This document shows positions 6,210-13,428 of a stretch of 18,668 bases of DNA, piece after piece. This DNA is from Actinomycetota bacterium (GTDB lineage Bacteria; Actinomycetota; Thermoleophilia; Gaiellales; Gaiellaceae). A program made the position numbers and the translations under genes. The notes beneath the pieces are model-generated. The model searched no databases and was not told the origin of the DNA. It saw nothing but the letters and a program-made list of their open reading frames with translations. The DNA is taken from assembly GCA_013697465.1 (NCBI GenBank), contig JACCWU010000159.1, forward strand, positions 1 through 18,668, given 5' to 3'. Each line of letters starts with the position of its first letter. Position 1 is the stretch's first letter.

Positions 6210-7301
6210 CTAGCTCAGGCGATAAATGACGCCGTTCTCGGTCACGGCGTAGACCTCGCCCGCCGCGTCCTCGCCGAACGACGTGAGGCCAGGGAGCTCG
6301 AACGGCTCGCGACGGACACCTTTCGCGGCGCCCGAGCTCACGCGCAGGCTCCAGACGACCCCGCTGCAGTAGTCGCCGAAGAGGTAGCGGCCGCGCTCCG
6401 CGGGGCGTGCCCGACCGCGATAGACGTATCCGCCGATGACGGTGCAGTTCCCGCCCGCACGACCGTACTCGAAAACGGGAAAGACGAGCTTTCCCGGCCC
6501 CGACGGCGTGTCCTCGAAACGCTGCGATCCCTCGTACAGGTCCCAGCCGTAGTTCTCGAGTCCGGGGCTCGACGCAGGCGTGAAGTCGATCTCCTCAACC
6601 GCTCCCTGCCCGACGTCCCCGATGTACAGGTCTCCCGTCAGGCGGTCGAAAGAGAACCGCCAGGGATTCCGGAGGCCGAAAGCCGCTTTCTTCCAGCTCG
6701 TCTGCGGTTTCGAGACATCGAGTCGGAGCAGCTTCCCGAAGAGCGAGCTCGCGTCTTGCGCCCGGTCCTCGGGATCGCCGCCCGAGCCGCCGTCGCCGAT
6801 GCTCGTGTACAGCATCCGGTCCGAGCCGAAGACGAGATTGCCGCCGTTGTGGTTTCCGTAGGGATCGGGAACGGAGAGCAGGATCTTCCTGCTGGACGGC
6901 ACCGCCCTCGCTCCCTTCGATCGATAACGGGCGACGACGTTCCGGCCGTCACTCGACGTATAGGCGACATAAAAGAGCCGGTTCCGCGCATAGCTCGGGT
7001 GGAAGGCAAGCCCGAGCAACCCCTGTTCGCCACCGAACTCGACCTGGCGCCGAATGTCGAGGAGAACCGTTCGACGGCGGCGTGTGTCGATCCGGATCAC
7101 CCTCCCGATCTGCTCGACCACGTACCTGCTCCCAGGGTCACCGGGCGCGTGCGTCAAAAGCACGGGCGACTCGAATCCGCGCGCGAAGACGACGGGCCTG
7201 AACGCGAGCCCTGCCGACGGTTCGCTCCCGGCAACGGAGCCACAGCCCGCTGCGAGCGCGGCGAACGCGGCCACGAGCGCGAGCGAAGCGAGAGCGCGCA
7301 C
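6210..7301 (-). CDS. PQQ-dependent aldose/glucose dehydrogenase-family lipoprotein
   Basis: The 363-residue product is a six-bladed beta-propeller of the soluble glucose dehydrogenase (GSDH/YliI) family, which oxidises sugar aldehydes with pyrroloquinoline quinone outside the cytoplasm. The N-terminus is a lipoprotein signal with lipobox LAAGC (C20). Propeller motifs visible include GGEQGLLGLAFHP (90-102), GNHNGGNLVFG with the likely general-base His (H151), TSIGDGGSGGDPEDRAQD, GLRNPWRFSFD (R211) and LYIGDVGQGAVEEID. I chose GTG 7301 because it directly opens the signal peptide and has TACCGT 6 nt upstream; a GTG at 7340 would add 13 residues with cysteines. No pqq biosynthesis genes are in the window, so the cofactor may be imported or absent. 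It converges with the coiled-coil gene. Confidence 0.88.
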   Translation of the reverse strand: MRALASLALVAAFAALAAGCGSVAGSEPSAGLAFRPVVFARGFESPVLLTHAPGDPGSRYVVEQIGRVIRIDTRRRRTVLLDIRRQVEFGGEQGLLGLAFHPSYARNRLFYVAYTSSDGRNVVARYRSKGARAVPSSRKILLSVPDPYGNHNGGNLVFGSDRMLYTSIGDGGSGGDPEDRAQDASSLFGKLLRLDVSKPQTSWKKAAFGLRNPWRFSFDRLTGDLYIGDVGQGAVEEIDFTPASSPGLENYGWDLYEGSQRFEDTPSGPGKLVFPVFEYGRAGGNCTVIGGYVYRGRARPAERGRYLFGDYCSGVVWSLRVSSGAAKGVRREPFELPGLTSFGEDAAGEVYAVTENGVIYRLS

Positions 7302-7307
7302 GCGATC

Positions 7308-7313
7308 ACGGTA
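7308..7313 (-). promoter_or_regulatory. -10 element of the PQQ dehydrogenase gene
   Basis: TACCGT on the minus strand ends 6 nt before the GTG at 7301, again suggesting a leaderless transcript. The -35 region is not recognisable. It lies in the 59-bp divergent gap shared with trkA. Confidence 0.4.
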
Positions 7314-7345
7314 GCGACAGCACTTCTCGTCACGCGCCACCGGAG

Positions 7346-7351
7346 TACGCT
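7346..7351 (+). promoter_or_regulatory. Possible -10 element of trkA
   Basis: TACGCT ends 9 nt before the trkA GTG at 7361. A GGAG at 7342-7345 is too far (15 nt) to act as a good ribosome site. This may be another leaderless or very short-leader promoter; the match is weak. Confidence 0.3.
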
Positions 7352-7360
7352 TCCGCGCGC

Positions 7361-8686
7361 GTGAGGATCTTCGTCATCGGCGCAGGACAAGTGGGCTTCG
7401 AGATCGTCGAGGCCCTCCATACGGACCACGACGTGACCGTCATCGACACAGAGTCCGCCCGCTTGGCGGCAATGGCCGAGCGGTACGACGTCGTCACGTT
7501 CGAAGGCGACGGGACGAGCAGGCGGGATCTCGCCAGCGCTGGTGTCCAGAGGGCCGATCTCGTCATCGCGTGCACGTCCCGCGACGAGGTGAATCTCGTG
7601 GCGGGGATGTTCGCCCGTCGCGAGGCGAAGAGCGCGACGACCGTGATCCGTACCTCCAATCTCGAGTACGTCGACCTCTGGCGGGCGGGCCAGCTGGACG
7701 TCGACTTCGTCGTCTGCTCGGAGCTCGAGACGGCTCACGCGATCAGCCGCATCATCGGCGTGCCCGCCGCCCGTCAGACGGACGTCTTCGCCGATGGCCA
7801 GGTGCAGATCGTCGAGTTCGACGTCGAGGAGAGCTCTTCGCCCGACGTCGTCGGAGTGCCGGTACGCGAGGCGAAGTTTCCGCGCGACTCGAAGGTCGCC
7901 GCGATCATCCGCGGCGACGAGATGCTGCTCCCCGGAGGGGAGGACGTCATTCGCGCAGGCGACCGCGTCGTCGTCATCGGCTCTCCCGATGCGGCCCAGG
8001 CGTGGAGCCAGCTGCTCGCCCCGGAGGGCACGACGGTCCGCGACGTCGTGATCTATGGCGCCGGCCGGGTCGGGTCGGCGATCGCCCGCGTGCTCATCGA
8101 CCAGGGCATCGGCGTCCGCCTGGTCGAGGCCTCGAGCGAACGCGCGCGGAGCGTCGCGGAAGCGTTGCCCCAAGCGCGTGTGTACAACGCGACCGGTATC
8201 GACCCCGACTTCCTCGAGCGCGAGCGCATCGGACACGCAAGCGCGGCGATCTTCGCCATGCGCGACGACGCGAAGAACCTCTATGCCGCATCCCTTGTGG
8301 AGGTGCACGGCGTCCGGTTCACGATCGGCATCGCCCACGACCCCGTCTCGATCGCGGCGTTCGAGCACGGAGGCATCGACGTCGCGGTGAATCCACGCAC
8401 CGTCACCGCCGAGGAGATCATCCGCTTCGCGCACGATCCGAGAACACAGCAGATCGCGCTGCTTGAGGGCAACCGCTACGAGGTCATCGACGTGACGATG
8501 CGCGACACGAGCGAATACATCGGAAAGGCCTTCAAGGAGATGCCCATACGCGGTGCCCTGATCGGCGCGATCGTCCGCGACGGCATCGCGGTCTTCCCGC
8601 ACTCGGACGACGTCCTCGAAGCGGGCGACCGGGTGATCGTCTTCACCAAGGCCGCGGATGCCCCTCGGGTAGTCGCTGCGCTCTAA
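7361..8686 (+). CDS. trkA: Trk potassium uptake regulator TrkA (two RCK_N-RCK_C units)
   Basis: The 441-residue protein is a full-length TrkA. It has RCK_N 1 with the NAD(H) loop GAGQVG (7-12) and Asp at the end of the second strand (D29), RCK_C 1 at about 140-222, RCK_N 2 with GAGRVG (233-238) and Glu at the corresponding place (E256), and RCK_C 2 at about 366-441. TrkA binds NAD(H)/ATP at the cytoplasmic face and gates TrkH. The start is GTG 7361, giving MRIFVIGAG at the expected position with no extra N-terminus. It is followed immediately by trkH (stop codon directly abuts the ATG), so the two form one operon. Confidence 0.96.
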   Translation: MRIFVIGAGQVGFEIVEALHTDHDVTVIDTESARLAAMAERYDVVTFEGDGTSRRDLASAGVQRADLVIACTSRDEVNLVAGMFARREAKSATTVIRTSNLEYVDLWRAGQLDVDFVVCSELETAHAISRIIGVPAARQTDVFADGQVQIVEFDVEESSSPDVVGVPVREAKFPRDSKVAAIIRGDEMLLPGGEDVIRAGDRVVVIGSPDAAQAWSQLLAPEGTTVRDVVIYGAGRVGSAIARVLIDQGIGVRLVEASSERARSVAEALPQARVYNATGIDPDFLERERIGHASAAIFAMRDDAKNLYAASLVEVHGVRFTIGIAHDPVSIAAFEHGGIDVAVNPRTVTAEEIIRFAHDPRTQQIALLEGNRYEVIDVTMRDTSEYIGKAFKEMPIRGALIGAIVRDGIAVFPHSDDVLEAGDRVIVFTKAADAPRVVAAL

Positions 8687-10222
8687 ATGATTCAGGCGGT
8701 CACCCAACGGAAGCGTCCGAGACGTCGCCTCGCGGTCGACGTGACGGCCGCCGTCAACCTCATCGGGATGCTGGGGAAGTACCTCGGGCTCGCCGCGCTC
8801 TTCCCCGTTCCCTTCGCCCTCGGATACGGAGAGCCGGTCTGGCCGTTCCTCGCGACCGGAGCGATCGTGAGCGGCCTCGGGTTCGCGCTCGAACGAATGA
8901 CCGCCGGCGCCGCTCAGCGCGTCGGCGTCCGAGAGGGCTTCCTCGTCGTGTCGGCGACGTGGCTCCTGGCAGCGGCCTTCGCGGCGCTGCCGTACCTGTT
9001 CATCGGCGGAGACCAGCTCGATCATCCCCTGGACGCGTACTTCGAGGGGATGTCGGGTGTCACGACCACCGGAGCGAGCGTCGTCACCGACCTGGACGGC
9101 ATCAACCGCTCCCTCGGGATCTGGCGGCAGTTCACGCAGTGGATGGGCGGGATGGGGATCATCGTCCTTGCCATCGCCGTCCTCCCGCGCCTGCGGGTGG
9201 GGGGCCGGCAGCTGCTCGAGTCCGAGATGCCGGGACCGGAGATCGCGCAGCTCTCCGAGCGCATCCGCCAGACGGCCCGAAACCTCTGGTTCCTCTACAT
9301 CGGGCTCACCGTGCTCCAGACGCTGCTCCTGTCCGCGATGGGCTGGCTCGGAATCGACGAGGAGATGACGCCATACGAGGCGCTTGCGCACGCGTTCTCG
9401 ACGATGCCGACCGGAGGCTTCTCGACTCGCCCGCGCTCGGCCGAGGAGTTCGCGGCGGCGTCGCAGTGGATCCTGGCCGCCTTCATGCTCATCGCGGGCG
9501 CGAACTTCGCCCTCATGTACGTGGGATTCCTCCGGCGGAAGCCACGCGTCCTCCTCCGAGACGAAGAGCTCCGTCTCTATCTCGCGATCGCCGCCATCGC
9601 GACCGCGGTGGTCACGGCGATGATCTGGGGGTACGGGATCGCCGAGGGCGAGGAAGCCGTTCGGACGGGTTTCTTCCAGGCCGTATCGATCATCACGACG
9701 ACGGGGATGGCGAGCACCGACTTCGCTCTCTGGCCCGCGGTCCTGCTTCTGTCGCTCTTCGCACTGATGTTCGTCGGCGGCTCGGCGGGCTCCACCGGAG
9801 GTTCGATCAAGGTCGTCCGCCACCTCCTGCTCGGGAAAGTCCTGCGCCGCGAGCTCGATCAGACGGTGAGCCCCGAGGTCGTGATGCCGATCCGCCTCAA
9901 CGGATCGCCGGTGGACGAGCGGACCTTGCGGGCGATCGCGGCCTTCATCCTCCTGTACGTCGGCTTCTGGGCAGTCGGGGCGGGGACGATCGCGATCGAC
10001 TCCGCGATCACGGGAGCGGGATTAGGGACGCTCGACTCGTTGGCCGTCTCCGCGACGACGCTTGGGAACGTCGGCCCCGCGTTCGGGATCGCCGGGCCGA
10101 TGGGCTCCTTCGCCGCGCTCGGCGACGTTTCCAAGATCACGTTGATCGGCCTGATGTGGGCCGGCCGCCTCGAGATCGTGCCGGTCGTCGTCCTCCTCAC
10201 GCGCCACTACTGGCGTCTCTGA
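8687..10222 (+). CDS. trkH: Trk potassium uptake transmembrane subunit TrkH
   Basis: This 511-residue SKT-family channel protein has the four pore-loop filter motifs, each with its central Gly: TTTGAS (126-131), MPTGGFS (240-246), TTTGMAS (337-343) and TTLGNVGP (457-464). The long loop GGSAGSTGGSIK (364-375) before the third repeat's second helix fits the gating loop of TrkH. About ten hydrophobic helices are visible after a basic N-terminus. It conducts K+ (and possibly Na+) through the inner membrane under TrkA control. The start ATG abuts the trkA stop; no Shine-Dalgarno is clear, so translation is likely coupled. Confidence 0.96.
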   Translation: MIQAVTQRKRPRRRLAVDVTAAVNLIGMLGKYLGLAALFPVPFALGYGEPVWPFLATGAIVSGLGFALERMTAGAAQRVGVREGFLVVSATWLLAAAFAALPYLFIGGDQLDHPLDAYFEGMSGVTTTGASVVTDLDGINRSLGIWRQFTQWMGGMGIIVLAIAVLPRLRVGGRQLLESEMPGPEIAQLSERIRQTARNLWFLYIGLTVLQTLLLSAMGWLGIDEEMTPYEALAHAFSTMPTGGFSTRPRSAEEFAAASQWILAAFMLIAGANFALMYVGFLRRKPRVLLRDEELRLYLAIAAIATAVVTAMIWGYGIAEGEEAVRTGFFQAVSIITTTGMASTDFALWPAVLLLSLFALMFVGGSAGSTGGSIKVVRHLLLGKVLRRELDQTVSPEVVMPIRLNGSPVDERTLRAIAAFILLYVGFWAVGAGTIAIDSAITGAGLGTLDSLAVSATTLGNVGPAFGIAGPMGSFAALGDVSKITLIGLMWAGRLEIVPVVVLLTRHYWRL

Positions 10223-10229
10223 CGCGACA

Positions 10230-10259
10230 GGCCGCCGGTCGCTCCCAGCCAGGCGGGCC
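10230..10259. terminator. Weak hairpin between convergent trkH and RCK gene
   Basis: GGCCGCC (10230-10236) can pair with GGCGGGCC (10252-10259) with one bulged base and a 15-nt loop. It occupies the 38-bp gap between two convergent operons and could terminate both, but there are no T tracts. Confidence 0.3.
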
Positions 10260-10260
10260 G

Positions 10261-10929
10261 CTACTTCGGCGCCCCGAGAAGCACCCGGCGTAGATCTAGC
10301 GCCGAGTCGTTCGAGACGACCGCGAGCACCTGGTCGCCGGGGCGCAGCACGGTTCCCGGCTCGACGAGCTCCGTGCGACCGTGGCGGAAGACCGAGATGA
10401 GCCGCGAGCCGCTCGGGAGCGAGAGGCCTCCGACGCGCTTTCCGGCGACCCTCGAGTTCTTCTCGATCTGCACCTCCACGATCTCGAGGCCCTCCTGCTG
10501 GAGCTCGAGCAGCCGCACGAGACCGTGCTCGGGAACCTCGTGCTCGACCAGACCGAGGATGTTGGTGGTCGCGCAGAACGTCTGCTTGATGCCGAGCAGG
10601 TCGAAGTGCTGCTGGTTCCGCGGGTCGTTGACGCGAGCGATCGCCTTCGGAACGCCGTAGCCCTCCTTGCCGATCTGCGAGATGACGAGGTTGTCCTCGT
10701 CGTCGCCGGTGACGGCGAGCAGGAGCTCCGGGGGTCTGGCGATCCCGGCCCGCTCGAGCACGCTGATCTCGGTCGCGTCGCCGCGCATGACGACAGGGCC
10801 GAACTCCTCCTCGAGACGGGCGAAGCGATCGGGCCTCTGCTCGATCAGGGTGATCTCGTGCCGCATCTCGAGCAGCGAGCGCGTGACGTTCGAGCCGACC
10901 TTTCCACCGCCGGCGACCACGACGTACAT
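10261..10929 (-). CDS. TrkA-type RCK protein (RCK_N + RCK_C), CeoC/TrkB-like
   Basis: The 222-residue protein is a single RCK unit. The Rossmann NAD-binding domain has GGGKVG (7-12) with an acidic residue after the second strand (LIEQ), VTGDDEDNLVISQI, and an RVNDPRNQQHFDLLG segment; the C-terminal RCK_C domain runs from about 140 (LELQQEGLEIVEVQI) through the LRPGDQVLAVV strand. ATG 10929 overlaps the stop of the upstream RCK_N protein by one base. In actinobacteria such pairs (CeoB/CeoC of Mycobacterium) form K+ uptake regulators. No TrkH belongs to this operon; the membrane partners here would be the upstream APC-USP proteins or the convergent TrkH. Confidence 0.92.
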   Translation of the reverse strand: MYVVVAGGGKVGSNVTRSLLEMRHEITLIEQRPDRFARLEEEFGPVVMRGDATEISVLERAGIARPPELLLAVTGDDEDNLVISQIGKEGYGVPKAIARVNDPRNQQHFDLLGIKQTFCATTNILGLVEHEVPEHGLVRLLELQQEGLEIVEVQIEKNSRVAGKRVGGLSLPSGSRLISVFRHGRTELVEPGTVLRPGDQVLAVVSNDSALDLRRVLLGAPK

Positions 10930-11357
10930 CAGGGCGACGCCTGAGCCGACTGGGGTGCGCTCGCCTGCACCGACTCGAGCAGGACGGAGATCGCGGTCTG
11001 CGTCGGGCAGACGGTGTGGAGACCACGGTCGGCGAAGAACTTGGCACGAGCAGGGTCGAGGACGCGGATCGCAACATGGTCGATCTCGTACCGCCGGTGC
11101 AGCACCTGGCCGATGACGATGTTCGTGTTGTCGCCGCCGGTCGAGACGACCGCGGCGTCGGCATCGGCGACTCCCGCGCGCTCGAGCATTGCCACGTCCA
11201 TCCCGTGCCCGACGACGAAGCCTCCGCGCCAGCGCGGCCCGAGGCGCTGGAGCGCGTCTTCGCTCTCGTCGACGGCGGTGACGTCCCAGCCGCCGTCCGC
11301 GAGTCCTCGTGCGACGGCCGAGCCTGTCCGGCCACATCCGATGACCACAGCTCTCAC
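10929..11357 (-). CDS. Single-domain RCK_N (TrkA-N) protein, CeoB-like
   Basis: This 142-residue protein contains a Rossmann fold only: VVIGCGRTGSAV with GCGRTG at 7-12, Asp at the second strand end (D30, AVDESED), GHGMDVAMLERAGV, and VSTGGDNTNIVIGQV. The RCK_C ligand-binding domain is missing; the sequence ends in a short Ala/Ser/Pro-rich tail. It probably heterodimerises with the downstream RCK protein, together making one complete sensor. GTG 11357 is used because it places the nucleotide-binding loop at the normal distance from the N-terminus; the gap from the APC gene stop is 11 nt with no Shine-Dalgarno. Slightly longer CeoB relatives carry the C-domain, so the truncation is worth noting. 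Confidence 0.9.
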   Translation of the reverse strand: MRAVVIGCGRTGSAVARGLADGGWDVTAVDESEDALQRLGPRWRGGFVVGHGMDVAMLERAGVADADAAVVSTGGDNTNIVIGQVLHRRYEIDHVAIRVLDPARAKFFADRGLHTVCPTQTAISVLLESVQASAPQSAQASP

Positions 11358-11368
11358 AGCCGCGCAGC

Positions 11369-13252
11369 TTACGTCTCGAAGACGCCGTCGGGGAAGGCAA
11401 CGACGAGCACCTCGCAGGGCGCGCGGCGGAGGACGAAGTCGACGGTGGGAGAGAAGAAACGCGACTGGCGCCTCCAGCGCGGAGAGGAGCCGAGCACGAT
11501 GAGGTCGGCGTCACGCGATCCGGCCTCCTCGAGGATTGCGTAGCCGATCGAGCGTGCTCGCACCACATCCGTCCGCACCTCGACACCGTGATCTGCCCCG
11601 AGGGCGCGTGCCTCGCCAAGAGTCGCCTCCACCTTCGCCGCGACGTCGGGCGGCATCGGCCCGTCGAGCGGGAACCGGCGCGGCACGCGCACGACCGTGA
11701 TCGCCACCACCTCGGCATCGCCGTCCTTCGCGAGCGCGATCGCGGTCGCCACCATCTCCTCGCCGATGTCGCCGAGCTTCATCGGGACGAGGATGCGCTT
11801 GTACTCGGCCGCCGGGGGGAGCGTCTCGACGGGCTCGACGTGCTCGAGGAGTCCCCGCCGGGCAGTGCGCCGGACGGTGACGAAGACGACGAGGCCCGCG
11901 GCGAGCCAGAGCGGCCCGGCGTAGCGAGCGCCAGAGTGGGTCGCGAGCGCGAGCACCCAGATCGCGAATGTCAGCGGCGCGCCGACGAGAGCGGGCAGCG
12001 GCAGCGTGTGCCCTCGGATCGTGACCTCCGGGCGTGCTCGAAACGGCCTCGTGAGATCCGGCTCGCGTACCCGCAGGCGGAGAACCGCGAGCTGGGCCAT
12101 CGTGAAGGCGAGGAGCACGCCGAAGGAGTAGGCGCTTGCAAGAAAGGTCGGGTCCCCGCCCGCCGCGACCTCGGTGAGGACGATCGCCCCGATCGCCAAC
12201 CCCGCTGCGATCAGGATGGCTTCGCTCGACACGAGCGCACGTCGTTCGAGGCGGGCGAACTCCCTGGGCAGCGAGCCGTGCTCGGCGAGCGAGTAGGTGA
12301 GCCGCGTGACACCCGAGACGGCCGTCGTCGCTGCGCCGAGCAAGATGAGCGCACCCGAGATGCCGACCGCGATGCGCAGACCGTCGACTACGAGACCGGG
12401 CAGCTGCCCCTCGAAGGCGGCCGCGATGCCCACGAGCGGCGCTTCGAGCCACTCCTCGCCGAGCGCCGTCGATCCATTCTTGGCTGGGTACGCCGACAGG
12501 CCGATCGCCGCGATGAGGACGGTCACCAACACGACCAGACCGATCCCGGAGAAGAGCGAGCGCGGCAGCGTGCGCCCCGGCTCGCGCGCCTCCTCGGCGA
12601 GGTTCGAAACGGTCTCGAGCCCGGTGTACGCAAGCATCGCCAGCGGCAGCGCGAAGGCGAGATCGTCCCAGTCCTGACCGCTCGCGACCCCGAACCCCTC
12701 CTGCAAGACCTCGGGCGAGAGGAGGAAGGCGACTCCGAGAACGACGAGCATTCCCTGGACGACGAGGTCGAGGATCGCAACCGCCAGCGAGCCGAGGTGC
12801 AGCCGCGTGTGCCTGACGAGCCTCACACCTGCGATGGCCGCGATGATCCCGCAGCCAACGACCGCATCCCAGGGGTCCTCCCGCAGTGTCTCCACCGAGA
12901 TCGCGGCGGCCAGGTAGTGCGGGACGAAGAGCGCCGAGAGGGCCATCACGATGAGGAAGTCGAGGAAGAGCGCCCAACCCGTGACGAAGCCGGCGAGGTC
13001 GTTGAACGCACGACGAACGAACGTCGCGGCACCGCCCGTCTCGGGCATCGCCGCCGTGCCCTCCGCATACGACAGCGAGACGTTGAGGAAGAGGAGCCCG
13101 GTAAGGAGCAGAACCACCGGCGTCAGACCCAGTGCCTGAGCCGCCACGATCCCGAGAGCCACGTACAGCGACGCGGCGATCTCGCCGTAGGCGACCGCGA
13201 AGAGCGCCGGTGCGTCCAGCACGCGCTCGAAGCCGCGGAGCTTGCGCGCCAC
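11369..13252 (-). CDS. APC-superfamily permease with C-terminal USP domain (second copy)
   Basis: This 627-residue protein has about twelve hydrophobic helices up to residue about 460 and a cytoplasmic universal stress protein domain at about 483-620 (starting YKRILVPMK). The first helix carries the APC unwound-region pattern AYGEIAASLYVALG; the PETGGAATFVRRAF and LAYTGLETVSNLAEEAREPGRTLP segments are typical of amino-acid permease-like APC proteins. The USP ATP-binding region is altered: after IVLGSSPR the usual Gly-Ser/Thr is replaced by SPTVD, so ATP binding may be lost. GTG 13252 overlaps the stop of the small upstream gene (TAGTG). The substrate could be an amino acid, but the fold combination and RCK neighbours recall the K+ importer KimA. 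Confidence 0.9.
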   Translation of the reverse strand: MARKLRGFERVLDAPALFAVAYGEIAASLYVALGIVAAQALGLTPVVLLLTGLLFLNVSLSYAEGTAAMPETGGAATFVRRAFNDLAGFVTGWALFLDFLIVMALSALFVPHYLAAAISVETLREDPWDAVVGCGIIAAIAGVRLVRHTRLHLGSLAVAILDLVVQGMLVVLGVAFLLSPEVLQEGFGVASGQDWDDLAFALPLAMLAYTGLETVSNLAEEAREPGRTLPRSLFSGIGLVVLVTVLIAAIGLSAYPAKNGSTALGEEWLEAPLVGIAAAFEGQLPGLVVDGLRIAVGISGALILLGAATTAVSGVTRLTYSLAEHGSLPREFARLERRALVSSEAILIAAGLAIGAIVLTEVAAGGDPTFLASAYSFGVLLAFTMAQLAVLRLRVREPDLTRPFRARPEVTIRGHTLPLPALVGAPLTFAIWVLALATHSGARYAGPLWLAAGLVVFVTVRRTARRGLLEHVEPVETLPPAAEYKRILVPMKLGDIGEEMVATAIALAKDGDAEVVAITVVRVPRRFPLDGPMPPDVAAKVEATLGEARALGADHGVEVRTDVVRARSIGYAILEEAGSRDADLIVLGSSPRWRRQSRFFSPTVDFVLRRAPCEVLVVAFPDGVFET

Positions 13253-13428
13253 TATCCCGCCCGCCGGCGCTCGAGGGTCAGCCTACCCGCCCCCAGCGCG
13301 ATGAAGAGAGCCCCGAGCAGAAACCCGACCACCCCGCCGCCCTCGACAGCGGTACGCACGAGGAGCGCGCAGCCGATGCCGACGAACGCGAGGGAGAAGA
13401 CCACGACCGCAACTCGGTACAACCTCAC
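13252..13428 (-). CDS. 58-residue two-helix membrane protein
   Basis: The product starts at GTG 13428, which overlaps the preceding stop as GTGA, and ends by sharing a base with the next gene's GTG. It has two hydrophobic segments, RVAVVVFSLAFVGIGCALLV and VVGFLLGALFIALGAG, joined by RTAVEGGG, with a basic C-terminus LERRRAG (positive-inside, so both ends are probably cytoplasmic). I recognise no named family. Tight overlap on both sides between two paralogous transporters makes it likely to be a real, coupled gene, possibly an accessory subunit, as small peptides are for other transporters. The same open frame extends upstream in Arg-rich non-coding style, so the GTG start is preferred. Confidence 0.72.
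   Translation of the reverse strand: MRLYRVAVVVFSLAFVGIGCALLVRTAVEGGGVVGFLLGALFIALGAGRLTLERRRAG

Noticed and set aside
7154..9823. An 889-codon open frame on the minus strand opposite trkA and trkH
   Set aside because: Composition is dominated by Arg, Asp, Glu and His with no motifs, and it is antisense to two clearly conserved genes.
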